Positions 34,522-44,055 of a stretch of 60,459 bases of DNA are shown here, piece after piece (position 1 is the stretch's first letter; each line of letters begins with the position of its first letter). This DNA comes from Pedobacter sp. (GTDB taxonomy: Bacteria; Bacteroidota; Bacteroidia; Sphingobacteriales; Sphingobacteriaceae): contig JANXVH010000103.1 in assembly GCA_025351765.1 (NCBI GenBank), positions 1-60,459 of the forward strand, read 5' to 3'. The position numbers were made by a program, and so were the translations under genes. The notes beneath the pieces are model-generated. The model was not told the DNA's origin. It saw only the letters and a program-made list of their open reading frames with translations, and did no database searches.

Positions 34522-35988
34522 ATGCTTAAACAACATTTACAACAGAAATTATTACAAAAACTTTCCCCTCAGCAGATACAGTTTATTAAATTGCTGCAAG
34601 TGCCTACTGTTGCATTGGATACGCGTATAAAAGAAGAATTAGAAGAAAATCCGGCGCTGGAAGACCCTAGCTTAATGATAGCGGAAGAGCCAAAGAGCGA
34701 GTATGACGACGACAAGCAGGACGACTACGACCCAATTGCCAAGGAGGACAACACGGATGAATTCAATGTAGATGATTATTTACAGGACGACAATCCTAAC
34801 GACTATAGCACTTCTTACAATAACAGTGATGACGACGAGGAGAAGAAGGAAACTCCCATAGCTATTGAGAGTACTTTCTTTGAGAGTTTGCAAGAACAAC
34901 TGGACCTTGTTCCATTATCTGACCATGATTTCATAATAGGTAAACAGATTATTGGAAGTTTGGACGACGATGGTTACCTGCGCAGACCAATTATCTCTAT
35001 GATTGATGATCTTGCATTTTCTCAGAATGTGATGGTGGAAGAAGAAGATGTGTTGGAGATGCTTAAAGTGATTCAAGCTTTTGATCCTCCGGGCATTGCT
35101 GCAAGGGATTTACAGGAATGCCTCACGTTGCAGCTTAAACGCAAAGATCTTAATAACCCGATTATACTGAAGGCCATAGAAATTGTTGAGCATCACCTGG
35201 ACGAATTTACACGCAAGCATTACGATAAGTTGGAGAAGGCATTAGGCCTGAATAGTGAAGACCTAAAAGAAATTATTGCTGAGATATTGAGGTTAAACCC
35301 TAAACCAGGTGATTCTAATCAGGTTACTACAAAGCAATTACAAATCATCCCTGATTTCCACGTTTCTAACAATGATGGGGTATTGATATTAATGCTTAAC
35401 TCAAAGAATGCACCCGAACTTAGGGTGAGCCGGTCTTATATTGATATGTTTGACCACTATGATAAGGCCGCTCAAAAGGATAAAAAGATGAAAGAGGCCG
35501 TGCAGTTTGTTAAGCAAAAACTGGATTCGGCGAAATGGTTTATTGATGCCATTAAGCAACGTCAGCAAACCTTACTTAAAACCATGAATGCCATTATGCA
35601 GTATCAATATGAGTACTTGCTAACAGGTGATGAGCGTAAAATGCGCCCAATGATCTTGAAGGATATTGCAGATAAAATTGATATGGATATCTCCACCGTA
35701 TCCAGGGTTGCAAATTCAAAATATGTACAGACTGAATTTGGTACATTTCTGCTTAAATCTTTCTTCTCTGAGGCCATACAGACCGAAAGCGGTGAAGAGG
35801 TTTCAAACAAAGAGGTAAAGAAAATCCTGGAAGATTGCATCGGCAGTGAAGATAAACGCAAGCCATTGGCTGATGAAAAACTTACAGACATTTTAAAAGA
35901 TAGAGGTTATAACATTGCGAGACGTACAGTTGCTAAATACAGGGAGCAAATGAATATCCCGGTAGCCCGTTTGCGCAAAGAGCTTTAA
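34522..35988 (+). CDS. rpoN: RNA polymerase sigma-54 factor
   Basis: From the ATG at 34522 the protein has 488 residues. The Gln/Leu-rich activator-interacting region I is at the N-terminus (LKQHLQQKLLQKLSPQQIQF). An acidic region II rich in Asp/Glu covers about residues 45-115. The core-binding domain follows, then the helix-turn-helix and the RpoN box ARRTVAKYRE near the C-terminus. It directs RNA polymerase to -24/-12 promoters and needs AAA+ activators, none of which are in this window. A longer reading from 34438 adds 28 hydrophobic residues and covers the promoter, so it is rejected. A 16-bp palindrome overlapping the stop (35981-35996) might act as a weak bidirectional terminator. Confidence 0.96.
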   Translation: MLKQHLQQKLLQKLSPQQIQFIKLLQVPTVALDTRIKEELEENPALEDPSLMIAEEPKSEYDDDKQDDYDPIAKEDNTDEFNVDDYLQDDNPNDYSTSYNNSDDDEEKKETPIAIESTFFESLQEQLDLVPLSDHDFIIGKQIIGSLDDDGYLRRPIISMIDDLAFSQNVMVEEEDVLEMLKVIQAFDPPGIAARDLQECLTLQLKRKDLNNPIILKAIEIVEHHLDEFTRKHYDKLEKALGLNSEDLKEIIAEILRLNPKPGDSNQVTTKQLQIIPDFHVSNNDGVLILMLNSKNAPELRVSRSYIDMFDHYDKAAQKDKKMKEAVQFVKQKLDSAKWFIDAIKQRQQTLLKTMNAIMQYQYEYLLTGDERKMRPMILKDIADKIDMDISTVSRVANSKYVQTEFGTFLLKSFFSEAIQTESGEEVSNKEVKKILEDCIGSEDKRKPLADEKLTDILKDRGYNIARRTVAKYREQMNIPVARLRKEL

Positions 35989-36000
35989 TTAAAGCTTTTA

Positions 36001-37014
36001 TTACCACATCCTCATGTGACTCATTACCTGATATACGTTATTGAGCTGTATACCAAGAACAATTTCATGACTGCCATTGCTTACGGTATTTAACTGTGAG
36101 GTGAGGAAATCGTAAGAGTAGGTAACATTAAAAGTTTTATTGATGTTGATGCCTGCAAGTGCTGAGAAGGAATCATTTTTTCGATAACTACCGCCCAACC
36201 AAAACCTGTCTTTAAATACCGCTTTTAAATTGGCATCAATTGACAAGGGAGTGGGTCTAACCATTTTTACCATTATTGATGGTGTTAATGCAATATCTTC
36301 GGCTACAAAGAAACGGTAGCCTGTAGTGACAAACAAGTGCGGCACTTCTTTACCAGCTGTATAGTTTGGATCGCTGGTAAAGCTTAATTTTTGGGGAAGA
36401 ATCTGCTGAACGGAGGCCCCTGCAAAGAAGTTGGCACCATATAACCAAACACCCAAGCCAAGATCTGGCTTGATCTGACTCACAATAGTATTCTGTATGG
36501 CGGGATCATTCTGAACTTCAAATTCTAAAGCGTTAACGTCTAGCCCTATTCTGGATATTCCCGCCAATATACCCACTGAGAAGTTTAAAGAGTTGTTAAC
36601 CTGTAAATGATAGGCATATGTTAAACCGGCATCAAGTCTGGAAAGCGGGCCTACATCATCCAATACTGCTACTATCCCGATACCATGATGTGAGGGTGAT
36701 GAAGTATAATTCTGCATATAATTCCTACTCATAGGATCCTCCCCTTTTTCGGGCAGGGACAATGCATTTCTCCATAAGTATTGATCGCCCAGGGCCAAGT
36801 TTGCAGAAAAAAAAGTAGTTTTGGGAGCATCCTGGATCCCTGTCCATTGTTTACGGTAACCGAATTTAAGGTCTGTATAGTTTTCCATCCCGCTCAATGC
36901 AGGATTAAGCAGGTAGTTATTGAAGATATACTGCGTATACTGAGGCCTTTGCTGCGCGCACAGATCTACAGAAAGCAGTAGAAAAAATGAAAATATGTAT
37001 GCTCGTACTCTCAA
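36001..37014 (-). CDS. Type IX secretion system PorP/SprF-family outer membrane protein
   Basis: The 337-residue protein has a signal peptide (cleavage after about residue 20, LCAQ) and the PorP/SprF opening QYTQYIFNNYLLNPALSG, then about a dozen beta-strands with the usual C-terminal Trp. PorP/SprF proteins sit in the outer membrane and are tied to secretion or anchoring of large type B substrates. It starts one base after the 1188-residue surface protein gene, the usual substrate-SprF pairing. The particular member is likely dedicated to that substrate. Confidence 0.9.
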   Translation of the reverse strand: MRVRAYIFSFFLLLSVDLCAQQRPQYTQYIFNNYLLNPALSGMENYTDLKFGYRKQWTGIQDAPKTTFFSANLALGDQYLWRNALSLPEKGEDPMSRNYMQNYTSSPSHHGIGIVAVLDDVGPLSRLDAGLTYAYHLQVNNSLNFSVGILAGISRIGLDVNALEFEVQNDPAIQNTIVSQIKPDLGLGVWLYGANFFAGASVQQILPQKLSFTSDPNYTAGKEVPHLFVTTGYRFFVAEDIALTPSIMVKMVRPTPLSIDANLKAVFKDRFWLGGSYRKNDSFSALAGININKTFNVTYSYDFLTSQLNTVSNGSHEIVLGIQLNNVYQVMSHMRMW

Positions 37015-37015
37015 T

Positions 37016-40000
37016 TTATCTGATAATAGTTAGCGAACCAGTCACGTTTTTTGTACCTATATTTGGATTGATAATATAATAATAAGTTCCGACAGGTAAA
37101 GCCTCATTTTTAAACATTCCATCAAATGGCCTGGTGTACCCCGTACTGGAGAAAACTTTATTGCCATATCTATTAAAGATATCAACAGATACATTTGGGT
37201 AAGAATCTATGTATTTAATACCCCAGACATCGTTTACTCCATCACCATTGGGACTAAAAGCATTGGCAGGCTCTACTACCCTTAAAATTTTTAATAAAAT
37301 CTTTTGCGACACAAAACAACCCTGATTGTTGGTTACTGTTAGGGTATATTCGCGGTCATCATCGCCCTGCATAATGGGATTTAAAATATCATCTTTACTA
37401 AGACCAGTTGAAGGCGACCATTTATACGTTAATCCATTACCTGTGGCGGTTGCGGTAATTTGTTTTTGTCCGCCTATAAGAATAAAAATTTCATTAGCCA
37501 CAGTTAATGATGGAGAAGGAAAAACGGTTATGGTTTGAGTAATACTGGCATCGCAGGAGTTTGACGCCGTGTAAACATACGTGATTGTATGAGTTCCAAC
37601 GCCCGCTACAAGCGGATCAAACAGTCCGGACGTACTAACTCCAGGACCAGAAAAGCTACCTGTGCCAGCAACACCTAAAATCTCCTTAGCCTGCGTAATC
37701 TGCACACTTCCTGCAGCTATACAAGCCGGTGGAACTGCGTCAAAAACCAGCATTGCAGATGGCTTAACAGTTATTTGCTGACTGATTTCCTGGAAACATT
37801 CTGTGCCAGAAAAGGCGATCATGCGTATGGTAAAGGTTTTATTTACAGGGGTAGTAAAAGCAGGATATTTGAATTTGTACGCTTTGCCATCAATTGGATC
37901 TTCATCTACAATGGATTGTTCGGTTGGATTGTTTGCCGCATCCATATAGAAAACCAGTTTGGTAACTTTACCAATATTTACTTTAGAAGTATTGTTGAGT
38001 ACAATATCCTGGTTGCTACACAGGTTAGTTGGATCTGCCACAGTAAAAGCTGCGACCACATCAGAGCCATTTAACGTAAAGGCCTTCTTGATAGTAGCAC
38101 TACAACCATTTGCATTGGTAGCTGTAAGCCAAACATTGTAATTACCCGCAGCGGTGTATTTATGCGAACCATCTTTATTAGTAGAGGTATTATTAGCCGG
38201 CGTTGAACTTGGGTCGTTAAAACTCCATATATAGGTTAATCCGCCGGTACTGCCATCAGCATCAACAGTTAAATTTTTGAACACGGCAAAAGGATCCTTA
38301 ATACAGGCATCCGGAAGTTCAAAATCCGGTATCGGAAGTTTATTGATGATAACGACTTTAGTAATGGGTAAACTTTTACAACCAGTTGTTAACCCAGGAT
38401 CAGGCTTCGATTCTACAACGAGTGTAACCTTGTAGGTACCTTCAGATGTAAATTTATGGTTGGGGGTTTGCTCAGTAGAAGTTGTACCATCTCCAAAGTC
38501 CCAGTTCCATTTAACAATACTCCCTGCTTCGATAGTACTTTGATCTGTAAATAATAAATCCGTATTAATACAACCTGTTTTATTTACGAGGAATTTAGGT
38601 GTCATTCTGGGTCTAACATTAATGTTCTGCATTATAACATCAGACATACAGCCGTCTTCCAATCCGGCAGAGAATTTCACTGTAAATGGCCCGGATTTAG
38701 TGTAAATGTGTATTGGGTGTTGTTCAGTAGAGGTAGCACCATCACCAAAGTCCCAAAACCACTTATCTACCGCCTTATTAGCGATATGAGAATCGCTATT
38801 ATTGTCTGTAAAAGTAATTTCAGTATCAGGACATGGGGTTGGATCAACCATCATCTTTGCTGTGGGAATGGGGGTTACTTCAAATGTGAAATTATAAGAA
38901 ACATCACCACCGAGACAATTGAACTGATTGGACTGTAGCGCAGTTACCACCATGGTATGAGAACCCAGATTAGGAAAAGTTTTCTGTATATCATATATAT
39001 ATACATAATTTGGCCCATTAGGTGTTTGAATAACAGTAGGTTCTGGAGTGTATGTTACATCTCCTTCCCCATCCAGGTTCCATTTTATAGAGATGGCCTT
39101 ATAATCAAGTATGATTTTAAAGTTGGACTTCTGATCAATACAGGCATTTGGTGCATCGACATTGGTAACAGTATTGCTGACTAACAAATAGTTGTTGGCT
39201 GCAAGGTTGGTACCGGCAGAATATGCATAAGATTCAAAGCTACCAAAGCCGTAAGCTATTGCGTTAAAACCGTCACTAGCGGTTAATGTAGAGCTGATAT
39301 CGGTTATTTGGATTTGGCGATAAGAATAAGCTTCGTTAATCGGCATGATTACCCAGCTACTTCCATCTGAAGGTTGCCTACCATTAATCCTGAAACTATT
39401 GCGGGCAGATGTTTTCATAAACACGTTAATAAACCTACTGGTTATATTTTGAAGGGTGGAAGAAAAAAGTGTTACCGCCTTAATGTTAAATTCAATTGGA
39501 TTGAGTAGTACCATTTCGGGATCGCCTTCTAAACTAATTCCAATTGCGCTGGTGCATACCTGTGATAAAGAATATTGAGCAACACTGATATTTTTGTTGG
39601 AAGATATGGTCAAAGGATCATTAAGAATCTGCTGATTTGCTATTTTTGGATAATAGTCGCCTTTTTTAAGTACCGCAACTGTGTTTCCATTTACCCTTAC
39701 TTCAGTATTATCTTCCCTTGCTACAACCCTGAACATATAACTCCTGTCCTTAAATGGAACTATACCATAATTTTTGCCCCAGCTGGATGGCGGGTAAAGC
39801 TGCTGGAACAGTGGGTCTCTAGACAATTGGCCGCCACCAGCGCCCTGGCATCCGATAGCTACGGCAGTAGAGCCGGAAAATGCAGCAAATCTTTTTGTGC
39901 AAGCGTCAGCAGAAGCAGGATCGATCTCTACAAACGTGCCGGTAATATCCTCTACCCCATCGCCAAGGTACTCATATACATCACCGGCGTTCGGCAAAGT

Positions 40001-40582
40001 AATATTTATCATTTGACTACTATTCGCCTTATGAATTATCAATTTGGTATTCGGTTCTACGGCGGTTAGCACAAGAAAATTCTTATTTGTCCCTGTCGAG
40101 GTTAAGGTTTGAGTAAAATTCATGGAATAATATTCCTGACCAAGCGACTCATTAGGTAATATTAATGATGCTGCTGATCGTTGCCCCGCATAAATGTGAG
40201 CGTATACAGCTACCTTTGGATCTCCTTGCTTAACCTGAACGTGAATTCCCCTGTTGCTGAGCACCCCTCCCGCTTCAACTTCATTAATGTAAGCGTTTGA
40301 CCTAGGAATAAGAACACTGTCGACAATATTGGGTAAAACATCAATTTCTATTGGCGTAATTGTTCCACAGCTTATGGTGACGTGAGATTTAACTTTTGCA
40401 GTTACATAAATTTTAATATTGGCTAATTTAAATGGATTTGATGCCGTTCCGGCACCAGCAGGATCATGAGTAGGAAATACGACCCAGAAATCTGTACCCT
40501 CATTTGATATACTTTGTGCATTAAGTATATTAAAAACCGCACAACCAAATATTAACGAGAATACTAGCCCCCATTTCTTCAT
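37016..40582 (-). CDS. Large surface protein: IgGFc-binding-like N-terminus, PKD domains, T9SS type B C-terminal domain
   Basis: The 1188-residue protein begins with a signal peptide (about 1-22). Residues about 25-460 resemble the IgGFc-binding N-terminal domain common in Bacteroidota surface proteins (EGTDFWVVFPTHD). At least three PKD-type beta-sandwiches follow (WDFGDGATSTEQHP, WDFGDGTTSTEQTP, YIWSFNDPSST). The last about 90 residues are a gliding-type domain (NAFSPNGDGVNDVWGIKYID and FNRYGNKVF), the type B sorting signal of type IX secretion. It is probably an adhesin or matrix protein exported to the surface with help of the neighbouring PorP/SprF. The ligand is unknown. Confidence 0.88.
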   Translation of the reverse strand: MKKWGLVFSLIFGCAVFNILNAQSISNEGTDFWVVFPTHDPAGAGTASNPFKLANIKIYVTAKVKSHVTISCGTITPIEIDVLPNIVDSVLIPRSNAYINEVEAGGVLSNRGIHVQVKQGDPKVAVYAHIYAGQRSAASLILPNESLGQEYYSMNFTQTLTSTGTNKNFLVLTAVEPNTKLIIHKANSSQMINITLPNAGDVYEYLGDGVEDITGTFVEIDPASADACTKRFAAFSGSTAVAIGCQGAGGGQLSRDPLFQQLYPPSSWGKNYGIVPFKDRSYMFRVVAREDNTEVRVNGNTVAVLKKGDYYPKIANQQILNDPLTISSNKNISVAQYSLSQVCTSAIGISLEGDPEMVLLNPIEFNIKAVTLFSSTLQNITSRFINVFMKTSARNSFRINGRQPSDGSSWVIMPINEAYSYRQIQITDISSTLTASDGFNAIAYGFGSFESYAYSAGTNLAANNYLLVSNTVTNVDAPNACIDQKSNFKIILDYKAISIKWNLDGEGDVTYTPEPTVIQTPNGPNYVYIYDIQKTFPNLGSHTMVVTALQSNQFNCLGGDVSYNFTFEVTPIPTAKMMVDPTPCPDTEITFTDNNSDSHIANKAVDKWFWDFGDGATSTEQHPIHIYTKSGPFTVKFSAGLEDGCMSDVIMQNINVRPRMTPKFLVNKTGCINTDLLFTDQSTIEAGSIVKWNWDFGDGTTSTEQTPNHKFTSEGTYKVTLVVESKPDPGLTTGCKSLPITKVVIINKLPIPDFELPDACIKDPFAVFKNLTVDADGSTGGLTYIWSFNDPSSTPANNTSTNKDGSHKYTAAGNYNVWLTATNANGCSATIKKAFTLNGSDVVAAFTVADPTNLCSNQDIVLNNTSKVNIGKVTKLVFYMDAANNPTEQSIVDEDPIDGKAYKFKYPAFTTPVNKTFTIRMIAFSGTECFQEISQQITVKPSAMLVFDAVPPACIAAGSVQITQAKEILGVAGTGSFSGPGVSTSGLFDPLVAGVGTHTITYVYTASNSCDASITQTITVFPSPSLTVANEIFILIGGQKQITATATGNGLTYKWSPSTGLSKDDILNPIMQGDDDREYTLTVTNNQGCFVSQKILLKILRVVEPANAFSPNGDGVNDVWGIKYIDSYPNVSVDIFNRYGNKVFSSTGYTRPFDGMFKNEALPVGTYYYIINPNIGTKNVTGSLTIIR

Positions 40583-40606
40583 AATCTTGTTAATATACGA
40601 AAAACG

Positions 40607-41074
40607 TTAGTTAGGAGGATCTTGCCTCAAGAGATATTCTAATTGTTCATTGGCTAAAAGCAATCGTTCAGTAAGTTCACGATTTTCTTTTCTTAAGGCA
40701 TAAACTTCATAAGCTTTCTGGATGTTAATCCTTAGATCCTCATCCAACCAGGGCTTTTGAATGTATTTATAGACTTGTCCTTTGTTTATTGCATCAATTA
40801 CTGCATTGATATCTGCGTAACCAGTTAATAGGATGCGCATTGGTTCAGGAAAATTAGGAATTATTGATTCGAGGAATTCTATTCCAGTGGTAACTGGCAT
40901 GCGTTGATCTGTAATGATCACTTGGATGTCTTCAGTTTCCAATATTTTTCGTCCTTCGATAGCAGACTCAGCTACAAAGACGTTAAACAATCGCCTAAAT
41001 CCAGCCTTAAAAGAATTAAGGTTGTGAACTTCGTCATCTACATATAAAACATTTATTGATGCATCAGAACTCAT
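40607..41074 (-). CDS. Stand-alone response regulator receiver with C-terminal coiled coil
   Basis: The 155-residue protein has one receiver domain with acidic pocket DDE (13-15), phospho-acceptor Asp56 in ITDQRMP, the switch LLTGYAD and the Lys in QKPW. A coiled-coil tail of about 30 residues follows (LRKENRELTERL, ending NEQLEYLLRQ). No output domain is present. It is clearly a paralogue of the next gene upstream, sharing the tail pattern NEQLE(Y/F). It ends 24 bp before the surface protein gene on the same strand, so the two may be co-transcribed. Confidence 0.88.
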   Translation of the reverse strand: MSSDASINVLYVDDEVHNLNSFKAGFRRLFNVFVAESAIEGRKILETEDIQVIITDQRMPVTTGIEFLESIIPNFPEPMRILLTGYADINAVIDAINKGQVYKYIQKPWLDEDLRINIQKAYEVYALRKENRELTERLLLANEQLEYLLRQDPPN

Positions 41075-41189
41075 AGGGGGTAGTATATATTCTTTAAATG
41101 TATCGCTTTTTTAACATCAAAAAAACTTTTTTTACATGAAAAACTATTTATAATTAAGTTCATGAATAATTTTGACAAAAGGATTGTAA

Positions 41190-41654
41190 TTACGAAATTA
41201 ATTTTTGCCTGAACATGAATTCCAGTTGTTCATTTACAATAGAAAGCTGCTCTTGCAAACGTTTATTTTCTCTGCGTAATGCAAATAATTCGAAAGCTTT
41301 TTCAAGGCTCATTTTTAATTCTTTTTCTTGCCAGGGCTTGTTAATATACATGTAAACTTGTCCATTATTTATGGCATCTATTACCGCATTTATATCTGCA
41401 TAACCGGTAAGTAAAATCCTGACAGGATCAGGATAATTTGCAATAATTGACTGAAAAAAATCAACGCCAGTCATGACTGGCATACGCTGATCTGAAACTA
41501 TAATATGGAAGGTTTCGGTTTGCATTATAACCAATGCTTCCTTTGCAGACTCTGCTGTAAATATGTTGAATGATCTTCTAAAGGCAGCTCTAAATGCGAC
41601 AAGGTTATGGACCTCATCATCTACATATAAGATGTTAATCATTTGCTTCTCCAT
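41190..41654 (-). CDS. Stand-alone response regulator receiver, paralogue of the neighbouring one
   Basis: The 154-residue protein has a receiver domain with DDE at 12-14, Asp55 in VSDQRMP, LLTGYAD and NKPW, and a coiled-coil tail ending NEQLEFMFRQ. It differs from the downstream copy mostly in the middle. It is divergent from the E1-nitroreductase gene with 114 bp between starts, suggesting a shared control region. Its receiver also resembles that of the hybrid kinase at 46891-47970 (all have RILLTGY and KPW), so these receivers probably arose by duplication within one signalling circuit. Confidence 0.88.
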   Translation of the reverse strand: MEKQMINILYVDDEVHNLVAFRAAFRRSFNIFTAESAKEALVIMQTETFHIIVSDQRMPVMTGVDFFQSIIANYPDPVRILLTGYADINAVIDAINNGQVYMYINKPWQEKELKMSLEKAFELFALRRENKRLQEQLSIVNEQLEFMFRQKLIS

Positions 41655-41718
41655 AGAAAATATTATGCGAAATTGGCTAAATCCCGACGATTACGCTAAT
41701 TTATCTGGTAAATATAGT

Positions 41719-41726
41719 TATTTTTG
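41719..41726 (+). promoter_or_regulatory. -7 box of the E1-nitroreductase operon
   Basis: TATTTTTG lies 42 bp before the ATG at 41769 in the divergent gap. No canonical -33 TTG is found at the expected spacing. Confidence 0.4.
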
Positions 41727-41768
41727 TAGTAATTGAATGAAACCCTATAGCTAAAAAATTAATTGTAA

Positions 41769-44054
41769 ATGTTAATACTTGAAAATCAGACACTGGAAGA
41801 TCACCTTTCTGTAGAACCCTTATTCTTTAGAATTTACTTGGCTGACGATGAAACGAAACTTGAAAAATTACTAAAGCAAAAGCCTTATATTAAGATTCAC
41901 GACCAGCTCTCAACGCAGCTAGATGACTTGATAAAATCCAAGCATCCGAAGAGAAAACCCGAGCCTCAGGAACTGGAAAAACTTAAAGCTGAACACATTG
42001 GCAACTTGTCTATGCAAGATTACGGAGTGTGGGTCTTTTTTCCATGGTCTGACAGGCTTGTACACATCCTTGATGAGGAGGAATATATAGAGGTAAGAAC
42101 CAACAGAAATATTTACAAAATTACTCGTGAAGAGCGTGACCTTTTGGGTAAGCAAAAGATTGGAGTAGTTGGTCTTTCGGTGGGTCAATCGGCCGCAGTT
42201 ACAATGGCAATGGAACGAGGCTTCGGTGAGATCAGGCTTGCAGATTTCGATTTGCTCGAACTCACGAACATCAACCGCATTAGGACAGGTATTCAAAACC
42301 TTGGCCTACCAAAAGTGATCATCGTAGCAAGGGAAATCAAAGAAATAGATCCTTTTTTAAAGGTAATATGCTTTGGGGACGGCTTGACAGAAGAAAATAT
42401 GGACGAATTTTTCTGTGAAGGCGGCAACTTGGATCTTGTAATTGACGAATGTGATGGAATTGATATTAAAATATTATTAAGACATAAGGCAAAGTCACTT
42501 CATATTCCCGTTGTGATGGACATGAACGACCGTGGTACTTTGGACGTGGAGCGGTTCGATCTTGAACCCGACCGTCCGATTTTACATGGGATGATTGACC
42601 ACCTAGATCATGCTAGGGCTAAGCATATGACAACCAACGAGGAAAAGATACCCTATATGCTGGCTATTATTGGGGTAGAAACTTTATCAAACAGACTTCA
42701 GGCATCCATGTGCGAAGTCGGGCAAACCATTACCACATGGCCTCAGCTGGCGTCTGGTGTTGCACTAGGAGGTGCTCTTTGTGCTGACGTTTCCAGAAGA
42801 ATTATTCTTGATCAATATCATGAATCGGGCCGGTACTGGGTAGATATGGAAGAATTGGTAGGCGATAAAGCCTTTAAAGTTGATAATACGGTCTATGCTG
42901 TGGAAGAACTGAATGCCGAAGAGTTAACGGAAGAAGAGATGAAAGCTGCCGTACTCGAGATTAGCACGGACAGTATGACACTTGAACCAGCTCAGATTAG
43001 ACAATTGGTTTCTGCTGCAGTGATGGCTCCTTCTGCGGGAAACAACCAACCTTGGATCTGGTATGCATACCAAGGAAAGCTTTACCTTTTCCATAATGAA
43101 CAAGAATCTATCTCCTGGGGAGATTTTGATCAGATAACTTCGAATATTTCATTGGGTGCAGCAATAGAAAACCTGAAATTAGAATCAGGAAAATTAGGAC
43201 TAAGCGTTACCCCCGATTTATTTCCTAATCAGAATAACAAAAGGTTAGTGGCCGCTTTTTATTTTACCATTACCGGACATCCTTACAGGCCGGATCTTGT
43301 TGCGGGTATGCCAATTAGATTAACCAACAGAAAAAAGGGAAACGGACAAAAAATACCCCAAAATATATTGACTGAACTTATTGAGAGTGTGCACTCTGTT
43401 GAGTCTGCAAGCCTACTTATTTGTGAGGATGAAGATAAGATCACAAAAATAGCTGATATTGTCTCAGCAGTTGAAAGAATTCGCTTTCTATATCCTCAGG
43501 GGCATCACGATTTTTATACTAAGGAACTACGATGGACTGAAAAAGATGTGCTTGAAACTAAGACAGGTCTTGATGTTCGGAGCATGGAGCTTTCTGAAGC
43601 AGATAAGGCTGGATTGATTGTGGCAAAGAATCCGGAAGTTATTAAATTACTTAACCAATGGGGTGGTGGTACGGCTTTTGAAAAATTGTCAAAAGGTTCA
43701 ATCGTGACGTCTGCGGGCATTGGATTAGTTACTATGCCGGCTTATAATGCGGCGGACTTCGTTATCGGCGGACAAGCTGTACAGAATGTTTGGTTAAATG
43801 CTAACTTAAAGGGAATCGCTTTTCACCCTATTTCAGCCCCGATCTTTTTATTTGCCAGGCTAAACCATAGTAATGGTGATGGTTTAGACAAAGAAATGTC
43901 AGAAGAATTAACCAAATTACAGGATGAATTGTGTGAGATATTCCCGATATTGAATGAAAGACAGGGCATTTTTATATTCCGATTATCATATGCTGATGAG
44001 GCATCAGTGAGATCTCATAGAAAACCACTTGAGGATATCCTAAAGTTTAATTAG
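41769..44054 (+). CDS. ThiF/E1-like adenylyltransferase fused to nitroreductase (Rv1355c-like)
   Basis: This 761-residue protein has three parts. Residues 1-125 are not recognised. Residues about 127-350 are an E1/ThiF Rossmann domain, with nucleotide loop IGVVGLSVGQSAA and LADFDLLELTNINR carrying the Asp and Arg of the adenylation site. Residues about 400-761 are an FMN nitroreductase (VMAPSAGNNQPW). No CxxC or obvious E1 thioester Cys is seen. The fusion resembles mycobacterial Rv1355c. It probably adenylates a carboxylate of a peptide or small molecule and oxidises or reduces the product; the substrate is unknown. It heads a five-gene operon with an acyltransferase and two-component proteins. 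Confidence 0.88.
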   Translation: MLILENQTLEDHLSVEPLFFRIYLADDETKLEKLLKQKPYIKIHDQLSTQLDDLIKSKHPKRKPEPQELEKLKAEHIGNLSMQDYGVWVFFPWSDRLVHILDEEEYIEVRTNRNIYKITREERDLLGKQKIGVVGLSVGQSAAVTMAMERGFGEIRLADFDLLELTNINRIRTGIQNLGLPKVIIVAREIKEIDPFLKVICFGDGLTEENMDEFFCEGGNLDLVIDECDGIDIKILLRHKAKSLHIPVVMDMNDRGTLDVERFDLEPDRPILHGMIDHLDHARAKHMTTNEEKIPYMLAIIGVETLSNRLQASMCEVGQTITTWPQLASGVALGGALCADVSRRIILDQYHESGRYWVDMEELVGDKAFKVDNTVYAVEELNAEELTEEEMKAAVLEISTDSMTLEPAQIRQLVSAAVMAPSAGNNQPWIWYAYQGKLYLFHNEQESISWGDFDQITSNISLGAAIENLKLESGKLGLSVTPDLFPNQNNKRLVAAFYFTITGHPYRPDLVAGMPIRLTNRKKGNGQKIPQNILTELIESVHSVESASLLICEDEDKITKIADIVSAVERIRFLYPQGHHDFYTKELRWTEKDVLETKTGLDVRSMELSEADKAGLIVAKNPEVIKLLNQWGGGTAFEKLSKGSIVTSAGIGLVTMPAYNAADFVIGGQAVQNVWLNANLKGIAFHPISAPIFLFARLNHSNGDGLDKEMSEELTKLQDELCEIFPILNERQGIFIFRLSYADEASVRSHRKPLEDILKFN

Positions 44055-44055
44055 C

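Noticed and set aside
35981..35996. 16-bp palindrome AGCTTTAATTAAAGCT at the rpoN stop as a strong bidirectional terminator
   Set aside because: It is AT-rich, has no loop and only a short T run, so it would be weak. It is mentioned with rpoN only.
41071..41163. 30-codon frame on the minus strand whose stop overlaps the start of the receiver gene at 41074
   Set aside because: The overlap (ATGA) is tempting, but the region is very AT-rich, the peptide is Lys/Phe/Ile-rich without a domain or membrane pattern, and no promoter is seen. Chance is more likely.
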